DNA of 64,000 nt, taken from the NCBI RefSeq assembly GCF_000340215.1, contig NW_006921533.1, positions 2,729,386-2,793,385 on the forward strand. The letters run 5' to 3'. The notes under the pieces were generated by a model. It had not been told where the DNA came from and did not search any database. It worked only from the letters and a program-made list of their open reading frames with translations. The position numbers and the translations under genes were made by a program. The stretch's first letter is position 1, and every line of letters begins with the position of its first letter. Positions 34,301-47,200 of the stretch are shown here, piece by piece. Source of the stretch: Pseudocercospora fijiensis CIRAD86. Lineage: Eukaryota; Ascomycota; Dothideomycetes; Mycosphaerellales; Mycosphaerellaceae.

Positions 34301-36850
34301 CGTACGTCGTTTCGCGTACTCCTATCTTATCGTCGTCTACGATTAGCATTCTTGCTACCGCGTGCGTCGTAGTCCCGATTATTATTACGTAGCTCTACCC
34401 GATTGTTACGGTTAGAAACGTACTCTTTTTAGCGTCCCTCCTCCGCTAGGGCTTGCCTATCGTTTCCTTAATCCCGGCGCTAATACTAGTTTTAATTAGT
34501 ATAGCTACTATTTCTAGGGCGCTTATTACCGTAGCCGCCGGCGTAACCGCGACCTAAATTGTCGCGATATCTACGTGCTACTACGGCGTACCGATCGTCG
34601 AATCTACTAGCGTAACTACGACTAGAAGTATTGCGATACGCGCCCGAAGAATCGGCGTACCGGTCGCTATTGCGAGCGTTTCGGTATTGTAACTTACTAT
34701 TATATCTATTACGGCCTCGTACTATACTGTAGCTATCGGACTGTATATATCTGCGGTACTATGCTTTATACTTGTCTTTAACGGCTCGTATAAAAGTGTG
34801 AATCGTATCGCTTAGTAAAGGCTTGTTAAGCTTGTCCTATAAGCGGGGCTCGAATCGTAACTATACCTAGTAGAGAAGGGCGTATAGTCTGTTAGGGTCT
34901 GTCTCGAGACCTACCTTACGTACGTAGCGGATACAGTTTATAATAAATTGCTAGGGTACTCTACGGTTACGTACGTCCTATACCGTATAGGATTCGGCGT
35001 ATAGCTTGTCCTAGGCCTCGACGATAGATCTGCTAAACTTGTCCCTTAGTGCCTTATACTAGCGCTTAATGCCCTCTCCTCCGCGGATAGTGTCGCGGTT
35101 ATTGCTCGTTAGCTCGTAGATAAACTATTGCTATACGGCTCTACGTAGGCACTTCGTAAGCTAAGTACGCACTATACGGGCGTAATTGACCGCCGCGTAG
35201 TCGCAAGCTGCGTCTAAGAACAGGTATACTAAGGTAAATGTAACCTTGTTGCCGTACGTATAGATGTCCTAGCTATCTAAGTCTACGTATAGGGCGTCGG
35301 GGTAGAAGTACCCGATGTCTATCGGGTCGAACCTCTCTAAGCGCTAAGAACGCTATAGGCTGTAATAGGGTAAGCGGCTAAACTAAAAGTTGTCGACATA
35401 GTGCGGGTTAAAGCGGTAACCTCGAGGGCTAAAGTTCCCGCCTTAGGTACTAGAATTACCTAGGCTCGGGCTTAGAGGCCCTCCGCTAGCCGTACCGCCT
35501 TAGCTATAGCGGCGTTGTCTAGCCTCGGCGTTGCGTATTACGTTACGGCGTAACTAATAAGGCTAGGCCTCGACTAGGTTAGGTAGTAGGGCTAATAGAA
35601 CTTGTTTATACGGAACCTATTTATTTAAACCTATACGCGCGAGGCGCTTAGCTCTTCTAGTATCTAGCCTATCTTGTGCTAAGCTCGAAGGGATGCTCTA
35701 GCGTAACTAGTCGATCTCGTCCCTAATTTTATCCCTAAGTTGCTATATTTAGATAACTTATTAATTTAACAGTTGTCTAAATAGCTAGCGTATCTTATTA
35801 TATAGAACGGCTAGGTTAGCGGCGTTTAGGATTTCGCCGTTAGCGTCTTTAGCGGCCGCGTTAGCGCTAGCGGCGTTCTAGTTCTCGCGTGCTAGAACTT
35901 CGCGTAGCGCGCCTTCTCGTAGGCGTTAAGGCTAGGGATTGTCGTAAGCTAGCTGCTTGCCGTTTCGCTAGTTTTAGGAGGATAGTCCCGCGCTAGCATT
36001 GCGTATACGCTAGCAGTCCGCGACTAGACGCCTAGCCTCCGTGCCTAGGAAAGCGTCGACTAACCTATTATAGCGCTATGTCTACTATCGAGAAGGTAGG
36101 TCTCGCTCGATACTAGGTTCTATATATACTAAGTCCGTACGCTAGAATTCTAGGTCTATATTTTAGGATATGTCGGCTGTGTCTTTAGTAGAAGCGGGTA
36201 GGATTAACGGCTCTTATTATCGGGGTCCTTACTGCTATATCTCGGGACCTCGATACTAAAGCTTAGGACCTAATAGAGAGGACTCTTAGTAAGGCTTAGT
36301 ACCTAATAAAAGGGACTCTAGACTGCTCGTAGCCGGAAGCTCCTACTGCTCGGGCTTAGGGCTCTATTGCTCCGGAGCTTACTAATTAGGACTCTGCTAC
36401 TCCGTATCCTAGTGCTCGGGCTTAGGACTGTATTGCTTAGGACCCTACTATTTAGGACTCTGCTACTTAGGGCCGACTAAAACCGGCGAGGACAGATTAG
36501 GACTACTCGGGACCGACAGCTCTAAGGTACTAAGTTCTCGTAGGCCTAGGGGGAACACAATCGGTAAGAACCTATAACGTATATACGTAACTCGTCGTAT
36601 ACTAGCTGCTAAAATGGTCCGACGGCGACGTAGCTATAGGCTAGTATCCGGACTTAGACTTGTAGGCACTACTGTATCTAGTAAGGGTAGTACTAGTTCC
36701 GGAGTGGGAGCCGCTAAGTCGTTAGGTCCTATCGTATCTAAAACTGCAAGTTCGTTACGGAGAGCAAGCAGCGTCTTCGCTACTACCGTAACTAAAGAGC
36801 GGTTAACTGCCTAATCCTAAGGGAAACCGAGGGTAGTACCGCCTCTAGTA
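34301..36850 (-). pseudogene. gag of element B with Gln/Pro-rich N-terminal tract
   Basis: Minus strand. The capsid region has ERFDPIDIGYFYPDAL near 35,290-35,340 and YTVQDVRNRRVP-like text near 34,950-35,000 (one stop at the Gln), the typical gag of this fungal gypsy clade. An Arg/Asn/Tyr/Gly-rich nucleocapsid part lies near 34,300-34,750. The N-terminal part near 36,190-36,520 repeats P-x-Q-Q-S-P units whose CAG codons are now mostly TAG. A 66-codon plus-strand frame at 36,614-36,814 is its shadow. Confidence 0.7.
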
Positions 36851-37495
36851 TCCGAGAGTTTTCGTAGTATATATTCTTCTAGGGGCTAATAATACGTAGT
36901 AATTTTCGTAACGATTGCTATAAGCGGGTCTCTTTGCTTCTAGTGCACTAACTTAGCGTAACCGGCGTTAGCTAAGAACTCCTTAAAGCAAAAAGCGATG
37001 TTAACGAGTAGGCGTCTAAATCGGGGCGTGCGGAAGCTAGCGTATTTATAGAATAAGCGTAGGCTCGGTAATCTTGTAAAAATATAGGATAAGTATAGAG
37101 TTAAGGAACTAGACTAAAGTCGGGAAACTGTTAGGGTACTTATAGGCTCTTGCCTCGACCGGTGCCCGCTTCGGCAGGTGCTAGTATAGAGTAAACAAAC
37201 CTAGATAAGGAAGGCGGGCCGCCTAGTCTAGCGATTAGAGGGCTATAGGGCGCCGTCGATTAGAGGGCTATCGGTATGTAGCTATATGTATACGGAAGAT
37301 AATATACGGAATTTAGAGGACTGTCGTAATCGTATCTATATCGAGCGTAGGTAGTTGTTATAGTTAGGTAGGTAGGTCGGTGCCGCTAGTACGGGACCTC
37401 GTAGTCGCGTTTCTTAGTTTTTTAAGGTGCCCGTTCGTCTAGTACTCGGGTACTGTTTAAACAGATCTAGATCCAACTAAAGCGAAGCTACTAAT
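36851..37495 (-). other. 5' leader of element B
   Basis: No open frame. It ends against the 5' LTR with the sequence shared with element A (37480-37495), which probably serves reverse-transcription priming. Confidence 0.5.
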
Positions 37496-37609
37496 TGTTA
37501 CGCGAGGGACGATTAGTAGGTTAGCTATAGTATAGTATTAGGGTAAGTATCTACAGTTCTACGGAAAGTATATACCGGGCTTAGCTAGCGTACCGTCCCT
37601 ACCGTAATA
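37496..37609 (-). repeat. 5' LTR of element B
   Basis: 114 bp; partner of 23790-23903. The GCAAC duplication follows at 37610-37614. Confidence 0.9.
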
Positions 37610-37614
37610 GCAAC

Positions 37615-40039
37615 CGACGTAGTATAGATACCTACCTTAGCGAGGTAATACGCTATATACGTAACGCCGGCCTAGTTAATAAGAGCTAGTAGCTAACGTA
37701 TATATAGAATAGCATCGACGTAGAGCTACGACGTAGTATTCGGCTACCGAGAGAAGAGGATACGATCGTATTATTTAGATAGAGGCTTAAGAAGGAGCAA
37801 CTAGCGTAGGTTAAACTAGTACGACGACTAAACCGCTGCAATATAACTACTATTACCGGTTCTTTATTAAGACTATTCTCTACCCGCTTAGTAGGTAAGT
37901 AACTATAGCGTAATCGAGACTAGGACTTCCGACCGAGCCGTTAATAGACAGATCGATAGGAAGGCTCTAGGAAGCCTTAGACTAATACTATACGTTTCTT
38001 ATAGCCGCTGCCTCGCCGCGACTAAGGTCGAAGCAACTAACGTTATCGGAAGCCTTAAGACCGTTACGAATTAGCAAGCGATAAGTCGTAGTTAAAGGGC
38101 GCTAAGAAGACCTTCGATAAGGCTAAGCCGTAGCCTATAAAGCCCTTCGCTTAGCGTAAGAAGCAAGACTCTTACTAGGTAGACGACGAGCTAGAATAAT
38201 CGGAGGGCGAGGAATAGAATACTAACTACGTCGACTCTAACGAGTACTTATCTAATAAAGAAGGCGACGACGATACTAATATAGACGCTAACGTAGTAGA
38301 TATCTTCGATATAGGACACCTAAGTCTAGAACCTAAGTATACCTATACTATGTACTATTAGGAGTTTAAGACGTCTAACCGGCTCTATTCGCATTTACGG
38401 ACAGAATACTATAAAGGATAGAGACAAAAATCCTAGCGGCTACTAGATCCGATAAGCAAACGGGCACAACTACTAGACACGTAACTGTATTAGCTTAGAT
38501 AAACAATATAGCAATAGAAATATGCCTAGATAGTAGTAACCTAATTACTCTTATAGATCGAATATTAGCCTAGTAGCGGTACCCTAATAGAGTTCCTTTA
38601 AAGGTAACGCGCCTACGACGGATCCGAGGAGTAGGCAATAAGATTACAAGCCTATCTAATAAGATGCCTATTAATATAGTTTTTAATAATAGGGTTACGA
38701 TATCGATAAGAGTATACTTAATTAATAGCCTACCGGCTAGCGTGCTATTAGGAACGCGCTTAATAGAAAAGGAGAAGTTAGTCTTGTCTTTTACTAATAA
38801 GGAAATGTAATTCCTAAATAGTACCGTAGTAACGATAAATATCGCTTAGAAAGGACGAGCTCGAGTATTACTATGCTTTATAGTAATAACCGAACGAGAA
38901 GAAGACGACGAGTCGCTACCGCTAGCGCAACTAGGAGCAAAAGAAAAGCTAGGCCTAATAGGCGCTATACTATATAGCGATAACGAAACGAGGGCTAAAT
39001 ACAACGCCTTACTAGAAAAATACAAGCAACTATTTGTTAATAACGGCTGTTTTACGAAGGTTCCTAAAGAGGACTAGATAACTATTCCTTTAGTTAGCGA
39101 CTAGAAGGCTACTAGCGCTAAATTAGCGCATAAGGTGTATCTTATAGGCCTAAAGGAACGAGAGATTATCGACGGCGTTTACGATAAGCTATACAACTAA
39201 GGATAGATATCCTAGACGAAGGAACTAATATCCTTTAGGTTCCCTACGTTCGTAGTCTAGAAGGAATTAAAGAACGGCCGTAAAGGTAGAGCGGTTGTCG
39301 ATATCCGTAGACTTAACCGTATTACGATAACAGACGCCTACCTAATACCGCTATAGGGCGACGTTTTAGCCGCTATCTAAGGCGCTAAATTTATCTCGAC
39401 GATCGATATAAAGTCGTTTTTCTACTAATAGTTAGTAAAAGCAGAAGACCGATATAAGCTCTTAGTAGTCTCCTATAGAGGCTAGGAAATGTATAATATC
39501 GCCGTAATAGGCTATAAGAACGCGCCGCCCTACGTATAGCGACAGATCGATAGGATCCTATAAATAGAAGGACTTAATAGGTTCGCTAAGGCTTTTATTA
39601 ACAATATCGTTATCTATAGCAAGATACTAGAGGAACATCTATACTATCTCGATAAGGTATTCGATGCCTTAAACCGATACTAGCTAACTATAGTACCTAA
39701 GAAGGCTTTTATTAGGTACCTATCGATCTAGCTATTAGGGTAACGAGTCGACGCCTTAGGTATAGCGACACTAGCCGACAAATTAGCGGCTATTGCTAAG
39801 CTTAAGTTCCTACGAACGCTAAAGGACCTAGAGCACTATCTTAGGCTAACTAGGTAGCTAAGAACGTATATTAAGTACTATACTTAACTAGCGGAACCGC
39901 TCTAGAAGATAAAGACAAAGAGGCTTAAGGGAGCGCCTACTACTAGCTAGGTACGTCGACATTATATAGCAACGATACTAATCGAGGAAATAGAGGAACA
40001 ACTAGCTACGTTTTAAGCCCTATAAGAGGCCTTTACTAA
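37615..40039 (+). pseudogene. Element A: end of gag, protease and RT
   Basis: Plus strand, in frame with 23,789. Gag end and a Lys/Asp-rich linker lie to about 38,420, protease about 38,500-38,900, RT about 39,200-39,900. RT blocks: RAVVDIRRLNRITITDAYLIP (near 39,290), FISTIDIKSFFY (near 39,390) and KAFINNIVIYSKILEEH (near 39,590). The catalytic Y-x-D-D box reads F-I-N-N, so both metal-binding Asp are lost by G-to-A changes. The frame stops at EAFT, where element C entered, and resumes at 52,413. Confidence 0.78.
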
Positions 40040-40339
40040 TATTGGCTAGTAACCGGCCCTATATACCTAGGCTAAGTCCCTATATACCTAGGCTAAGTTT
40101 TAAGCCTATATAAGAGGCCTCCTTCTGCATTGTAGATAGAGCACTAACCTCGTATAGCATATTATTTATATTATACTTCTATAATGCCTATATTGTAGGG
40201 CTCTAGTTATTAGCCTAAGCAACCGTCTTATTATCCTATTATGCTAAACATAGCTGCCTATATTGCTATAGGTTATGTTACCCTCGGTAGCCTATACTAT
40301 TACTATAGGTAGTAGTAGTAGTATTAGTTTCCGTCCTTT
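40040..40339 (+). repeat. 5' LTR of element C
   Basis: 300 bp, starting TATTGGCTAG and ending CCGTCCTTT. It contains a direct duplication of CCCTATATACCTAGGCTAAG near 40,058-40,100, kept in both LTRs. Confidence 0.9.
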
Positions 40340-41160
40340 ATTAGAGCCGAAGGTAGGGCTATCTCTTTATATCTAATAGGTTCGGGTATATTAAAGGTAG
40401 TCTCTAGGTACGAATAGCTATAACCGAAGCGAGGGCACGATAAGAGCCTATAATACGGACGATACTAAAGTATCTTAAGGGGCTATTACGACAAGCAGAG
40501 AAACCTCTTAATAAGGGCATCGCTTTAACCCCGAAAAGCTGCAAACCCTTAGGACTGTTATAGCTTAGGGCCTAGTCTATAGCTATAGCTAGCTTCTAAG
40601 GACTCGGCTCCGGGTCGAAGACCTATTTAGTACCGCTTACTCGAGATAAGCCCCGCCTAAGGGGGAGATAGACTAATTACCTATCGGCCTTGCTTAGTTT
40701 ACTAAAACTATCAAATTAATAGCAAATACGGCTTGCAGGTCGGATAGCCGGGGAGTCCCCTATTAATCGGGTAGGGCGTTCCTAGATTCGCAGCCTCGCT
40801 TAGATAGTACTTAGCCTTCTACTAGAAAAAGAAGGCTACCGCCCCCCCGCCTAGCTAAAGGAGATACAAGCTAGTTTCTAGGATCTAGGTGTAAATAGAG
40901 ATTGTAGTCTCTCCCTCCGAGCGGCTTTCGTCTAATACTAAACTTAGCTCCTAGAGGTAGTTAGGCGACCCCTAGGAGGCTAAATCCTAATGCTACCCTA
41001 GGGGTAATACTAGGAGAAACAGCCTAATATACTATTCTCTCGCATAGCAACATTATAACAAACTAAACAAACTAAAGACACTAAAAACACGTTTATATAG
41101 CATTTCATTACGACTTTCCTATAGCGTTTTATTTCAATTATTTTATAACAATCGAATAAG
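40340..41160 (+). other. 5' leader of element C
   Basis: The LTR is followed by ATTAGAGCCGAAGG (possible primer site). No open frame is supported. It holds the first copy of the recurrent palindrome at 40,989-41,014. Confidence 0.5.
40989..41014. repeat. Palindrome copy 1 in element C
   Basis: Core GCTACCCTAGGGGTAATAC; related to copies at 44262, 48288, 48735 and 51975. Lies upstream of gag. Confidence 0.6.
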
Positions 41161-44100
41161 CTCTAATAGAAGCGAACATTACGAATTAGTAGAATCTTCG
41201 GAATCCGAAAACGCCCCTAATCCTATTAACGAAGAAATTAGGCAGCGACTAGTTAATATAAGTAAGCCTCCTACGCCTTCTACGCTAGAGGCGCTCTACA
41301 ATGTTATTATAAAGATAATCGAGAAGCAAACTGAACTTCTCCGTTAAAACAAGCGTCGCCCGCTAGAACTAGGGAGCACTACAAACCCCTTATTCGAAGG
41401 GTAGAACGCTATAGCATATATTAAGCGCTTTAAGGAAGGCTTAGTTAATTACGAGCTCGATAGAGAATCCGACTAGTACAAGATTCGGTCCTTTACGAGG
41501 ACTACCTCCTCTAAGCTTTACTAAACCCTTAAAACCCTAGTTAGCTACCTAGAAAAGGACGACAAGTCTAATGCTAACTAGGAGACCTTTAAGGTAGCCT
41601 TTATAAGGGAATATCGGGAGCGCGATAGCCGTCGTATTAAAGGCAGTCGTACGTAGCTCGAGTCCCTCTGCTTAGTAAGGCGCACTAAGGATAACGACCT
41701 AAAGGGGTATATTCGCGAGTTTGTCGAGTTAGCGGACGGCATCGAACAGAGTGACCTCGAAAACTCTTAGAGAACGAGGCTACTCCTCTAGGGATTGCCG
41801 TAGCCTATAGCTTAGCGTATCTTCCGTCGCTATAAGCTTAGCGAGTCCGATCCTAAGAGTTTTAGGAAATACAAAGAGGTCCTAGTATATATTAAGGCCG
41901 ATATTAATAGTATAGCCAATACGAGGAAGTTTATCTACGGCGAAGACCGGAATAACCTAGCGCAGGTTAGGAAAGAAGCCTTAGGAAATAAGGGACCTAA
42001 GTTCCTTCCTAAATCGCAAAGTAGTCCTAAGACCGTAACTCCTACTATTACTAAGCACTCTTAAGACGTCGCGGATTTGGCTAAATCCCTAGCCTAGCTA
42101 AACCTAAATACGAAAGCATTATAGCGAGTTAGGGAGGTTATTAATGCTACTATACTAGGCGATATACTACTAGTCTACTAGGTTTCAGATCCTAACTACC
42201 CTAAAGCCCCTTTAGTAGATGTTTACGCTATACGGAAGATCCATTCTAACTTAGATAGCAAGTGCTAGATGTATAGCGGGTTTAAACATATCTAATCGTC
42301 CTACCCTGTCTAGAAAGAGCTTCTTAAAAGGAAGCTTATTATGCAAGTAAATAGCCGATTCTACTATATAGACACCGGTAACAAGATTAATTTCGAATAG
42401 GATCGGAGAGCCCCGAAGCTGCCCTAGCTAAAGACCCTTCTAGAAAAGAAGTATAGCGGCAAGATCGAGTTTAAGGACACTAGGAATAGTACCCTCGCCG
42501 CTATTACTAAACGTAAAACTTAGAAGGTTAGGGCAAAGCAGGTTAAGGAGCGGAGTAGTAATAGTACTACTAAGCCTATTAAGGTTAACTTTGTTTCTTA
42601 GGACCCGGACGTAGTTACTAATATTTACGCGGTTACTAAGAACAGTATAGATGTCTACGCTGCTATACGGTCTTAGACCTAGTCCTAAAGTAAGGGCAAG
42701 AGCCCTTAGAACCCTACTCGCCCTAGTACGGCAGCCCCTACTAGGGTACTAAAGAACAAGGCGGCCGACAAGGCTAAGCAATAGCGAGAGTTAACCGCTA
42801 AAACTAAGACTCTCTAGATAGCTATAGACCGTGCTGCCCGATCTAGCACCGCACCTAGCACCGTACCTAGTACCCTACCTATAGAGAGCCTAGTCGTCCT
42901 AGAGACTCTAGAGGTCGATATAGAGGATGTTACTACCGACATTAGTAGTACCCTAGGCCTAGCTAACCTACCTGCCTATAAACGGAAGTTATCCGACCTA
43001 AAGAGCTTTCGCTTTAATAGGTATATAAAAAAGTATAGTACTAGCCTAGCTAACTCCTTAGACACAAAGGCAAACGCTCTCTTCTAGGCTTTATAGTTCC
43101 TAGACCTTAAGTCTAATATATCTATAGGAGAGCTACTAGTATACGGTTTGCCTACTAACCTATTCTAGAGCTAAATCCCTAACGATGCTACCTTTATAAA
43201 AGACCTCGCTACCCTTCGAAGGAAATAGGGACGAGAAGACTATATCGACGTCTCTTCCCTATAGTTCCTTCCTAAATTTTTAGGTGCCTAAGAGTTAGTA
43301 GAAGGCGAATCGGTAACCTACGAGAACTAAGATACTATCGATAATACTAACGAAGAGGGGGTTAAGGAGATAGGCCGAAGAGATAGTAATAATCCCGACC
43401 CTACTCTAGTTTTAGTCTCTATTAAGGCTGTCCGGTTTACTAGCTAACAAATCGGTCGAGTAGGACCTCCTCGACCTAAGGAACTTTATTCTATCCCTAA
43501 TAATATAGACCTTTCCGTAGTTACCCGTTCCTTCGCTGTCGTTCCCGCTATCTATATTTAAGTTACTATCGGGAGCTATAGTTAATAGATGCTAGTAATG
43601 CTTAATAATAGTTCGGAGTTACTTATTACTAGTAAGCGTTAGGCTAAACAACTTAGGCTACTAATAAACAGAGACATTTCCCTCGGTATATAGGGAGTAA
43701 ATAGGGAGGTTGCGCTAGTAGGTACTTGCTATAATGTTATAGTAGACGCCTTCGGCATATGCTTTTCCTTTACCTTCTAGATTGCCGCCGACCTAAATAC
43801 GCTAATTATCCTAGGTCGACTATAGTCTCGCATAACTCGAGGTATCTAGCGCAACTACGACGATAGTTCCTAGGAGGGAACTATCGCTAACTAGAAGGGC
43901 AACCGAGTCGTATTTACTAGTTATGTCGGCAACACTAGCTACAAGTCCTACGAGGATATCCTTGCTACTTCTAGACGGTCTTCGGGAAACGCTATAGCGC
44001 GGTTATAAGACCGGCAATCTGCGCTATAAGTTAGTATAGCTTAAATAGGTTATTTCTAGAAGTACGCCGATCCGTACGTTAAGGCAAGTTTCTAGGTTCT

Positions 44101-44261
44101 ATACTAAGAAGACGAGTGCTCGAAGCGATAGCGAGTATAATACAACGACTACCTATACCTACTATACAAGTTAAGGTAATAATGCTATCTTATACGTCGT
44201 CGCCGGAGGCATTACTACCGGACGCGGGTCTACCCGAACTAACTAATTAGAGCGCGAGTCT
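41161..44261 (+). pseudogene. gag and protease of element C
   Basis: Plus strand. Capsid-like region 41,200-42,050 (YKLSESDPKSFRKYKEVL near 41,830), a CCHC-type knuckle remnant near 42,260-42,310 (KC, then MYSGFKHI), then a charged linker rich in Ser/Thr/Lys. Protease lies near 43,590-43,960 (MLVMLNNSSELLITSKR; INRDISLGI). TAG stops are at Gln/Trp positions. The second knuckle Cys appears as Tyr. It is distinct from the gag of A and B. Confidence 0.65.
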
Positions 44262-44285
44262 AATGCTACCCCGGGGATATTATTA
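44262..44285. repeat. Palindrome copy 2 in element C
   Basis: Core CTACCCCGGGGATATTATTA, between the protease and RT parts. Confidence 0.65.
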
Positions 44286-47200
44286 CGAATCTAACGTTTT
44301 CGCCGGCGTTATAAATTAGGACTACTAGCTGTATACCTATCGACTTAAGGAAACTTCTAAAGAAGTTTACGCGCTGTTTTGTTACGCTAATCTCTAAGCC
44401 TAGCGACAAAGAGAGCGAGCTCGGGTTCGATAATCGATTAGTATATATACCCTATATAAGAGGGTAGCTAATAAGATTAAGCTCGTAAAGGGTAGCGTAT
44501 ACATTACCGATAGGTCTAATCCTAGCGGAAATCCTAACTAGCGACAAAAGTGCCTTAATTAGGAGGCGATACTACTACCTAGGGATAGTCCGTACGATTA
44601 GAAGTACATTACTAAAAAGTTTTCTACTATCCCTAGGGGGTTAAGGCTAATAGAGGAGAGGCTTGCGAAAATCAAACCTAGTATCGAGCTTTCGGATCGT
44701 AAACTAGATTTACTATACGAGCTTCTATATAATCGCGAGGCCGTGTTAGTATATAACTTTATTTACCTAGGTAGGATAAATCCGGAGGTTGCCCCTCCGT
44801 AGAGGATCCGAACGATCGAATATAAGCCTTAGGCCTACCTAGGTTTTAAGTTAAACCTAAGCCTACGAGGTATAGTTAAGGATATAATACGACAGCGTAT
44901 AAAGGCTAGCACACTTAAGCCTTCCTATGCCTCGTATCGTAATCTATACTTCCTAGTTTAAAAGAAAACAGCTCCTAGGGAACTAAAGAAGTACCGTCTA
45001 ATTAACGCTATATAAAAGTTTAACGTAGTTACGATTAGAGATGCTAACCTCCCTCCGGAGACTAATAGGTTCTCGGAAGCTTTTGCTAACTATATTATAG
45101 CCTTACTAGTTAATGTTTTCTCGGGCTACGACTAGATCCCTCTCTATCCTAATAGCCGCGACCTTACTAGTTTCGAGACACCTCTTAGGCTATATAGACA
45201 AACAACCCTTCCCTAAGGGGCAACTAACTCCGTAGCCTAGTTCGTTCGTATTATAAACTAAGTCCTCGCGGCCTATATCTCCTATATAGCGATGCCTTTC
45301 CTCGACGACATCGGTATTAAGGGCCCTAAAACTAGATACGATAATAAGGAAGTAGAGCCTAGTATCCGTAGGTTCTTTCTCGAACACATTTAGAACCTCG
45401 ATAGTGTCCTCTACGACCTAGAGCGAGCTAACCTAACGGTATATAGGGAGAAGCTTTAGCTCCTATGCAAACGAATAAACATTATCGGGTTTGTAACTAA
45501 TAAGAACGGCCGCTATCCTAATAATATACGGGTCCTAAAGATAGTGTCCTAGCCGGATCCTACCTATTAGAAGGATGTCCGAACCTAGCTTAGAGTAGTC
45601 TCCTACTTCCGCATCTAGGTCGAGAACTTTATATTAGTATATAAGCCCTTATACGCCTTACTTAAGAAGGATGCTAAATTCGAATAGACCTCCGTTTACT
45701 AAGCGGCTAAGGACACGGTAACTAAGGCGCTCGTTAGCGCACCTATACTAACATCTATTAACTGCTTAGAGGGTGCGGGTTTAATAATTGTTACTATCGA
45801 CTCAAGCGGGGAAGGCTATAGCGAGATACTAATGCAGTATAACTATAAGGAGCTATCCTTACGTTATCCTATTAGGTACGACTCTAGACTATAGAAACCG
45901 ATCGAGGCCCGATACGATGCTAGTAAGCGAGAATGCCTTAGAGTCTGCAAGGCTCTAAAGAAGTTCCGATTATAGCTCTTTAGTATATTCTTTTACTTAG
46001 AAATCGATGCTTAGACGCTAGTCTATTAGCTTAACCGTACAGCCTCCGACCTACTAAACTCTATAATAGCTCGGTAGGTTGCCTAGATCTATTTGTTTAA
46101 TTTCGACGTCTTCTACGTTCCTAGCAAGAAGCATACTAGACTAGATAGCCTTTCTAGAAGGCCCGCTATAGAAGAGGACATCGCCGAGATAATAGAAGAA
46201 GAGGATATCGATATAGTAATTAACCGCACTTTCTTCGCTACCTTCTATATTAATGCTATACTAGCGATTACTAGGCCTACTACCGATAACTAACCTAGCG
46301 ACTAACCTAGTAACTAGCCCGACAAGAGCCCTACTACTAACGATAACGACTAGGCTAAAGATAAGGCGGATAAACTAGAGAGGGATAATATCCTTAATAG
46401 GGTCTACTCCGACGACTCCTATTATATCGCCTACTTCCTAACCTATACGAAGAAAGCGCCTAGCCTATTAAAGAGTTAATACTGTCGGGTTATTCGCTAT
46501 TCTCGCCGATTCCTAGTTAAAGATCGAATCCTTTAGCGATAAGCGATAGTTAATACACCTCTCTAGCGTATTATTAACGACCTAGCGGCCCGATAAGAGA
46601 TCCTTCGTTCCGTTTACGATAAGCTCGGCTACCGGGCGGCGGAGGGCACTTTCGATATCCTTCGTCGGCAGTACTAGTAGGATAGCGTATAGGCTAATAT
46701 CTCTCGCTACTATAAGAGCTGTCCTAAGTGCAATTTTAGGAATAGCTACCGTCGGCTAGGCGAGCTGCGTATCCCCGCTACCTAATTAGTTAGTAAGCGA
46801 TAGTATAGTAATAGGGTTTATCTAAGCCGGAATAATAGCCTCTATATTATTCGGGAAGGTCTTTCTCGATAGCCTAAAGCCTATTATTTCTATAAGGGCT
46901 ACGGCGCTATTAATGCTCGTAATATAGCCACCTTCCTGTTTAAAGATCTGTTTTGCTACTAGGGAACACCCTACGAGATTATCTTAGACAACGCTACGAA
47001 CAATATAGCTAAAGAAGTTTAAGTACTACTTGTTTCGTACGGGGCGAAGAACGTTCGTATCTCCCCGTACTATCCCTAGTCGAATACTATTATTAAGCGT
47101 AGCTATCGGTCTTTAATTGATGCCCTATCTAAGATAACTAATAGAGGGGACAGGTCCGTTCCTATCTCTACCCGCGTTCCGGTCCTTCTCTAGGCGGATC

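Larger units (their letters stand above)
23790..37609 (-). mobile_element. Element B: large Ty3/gypsy chromovirus, 13.8 kb
   Basis: 114-bp LTRs at 23790-23903 and 37496-37609 (TGTTAC...GTAATA/GTAACA) are flanked by GCAAC at 23785-23789 and 37610-37614. Coding order on the minus strand from the right: leader, Gln/Pro-rich segment, gag, protease, RT, RNase H, integrase, chromodomain, a spacer, then a 5-kb extra open frame before the 3' LTR. It is inserted in gag of element A. LTR differences are eight, all transitions. Confidence 0.92.
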
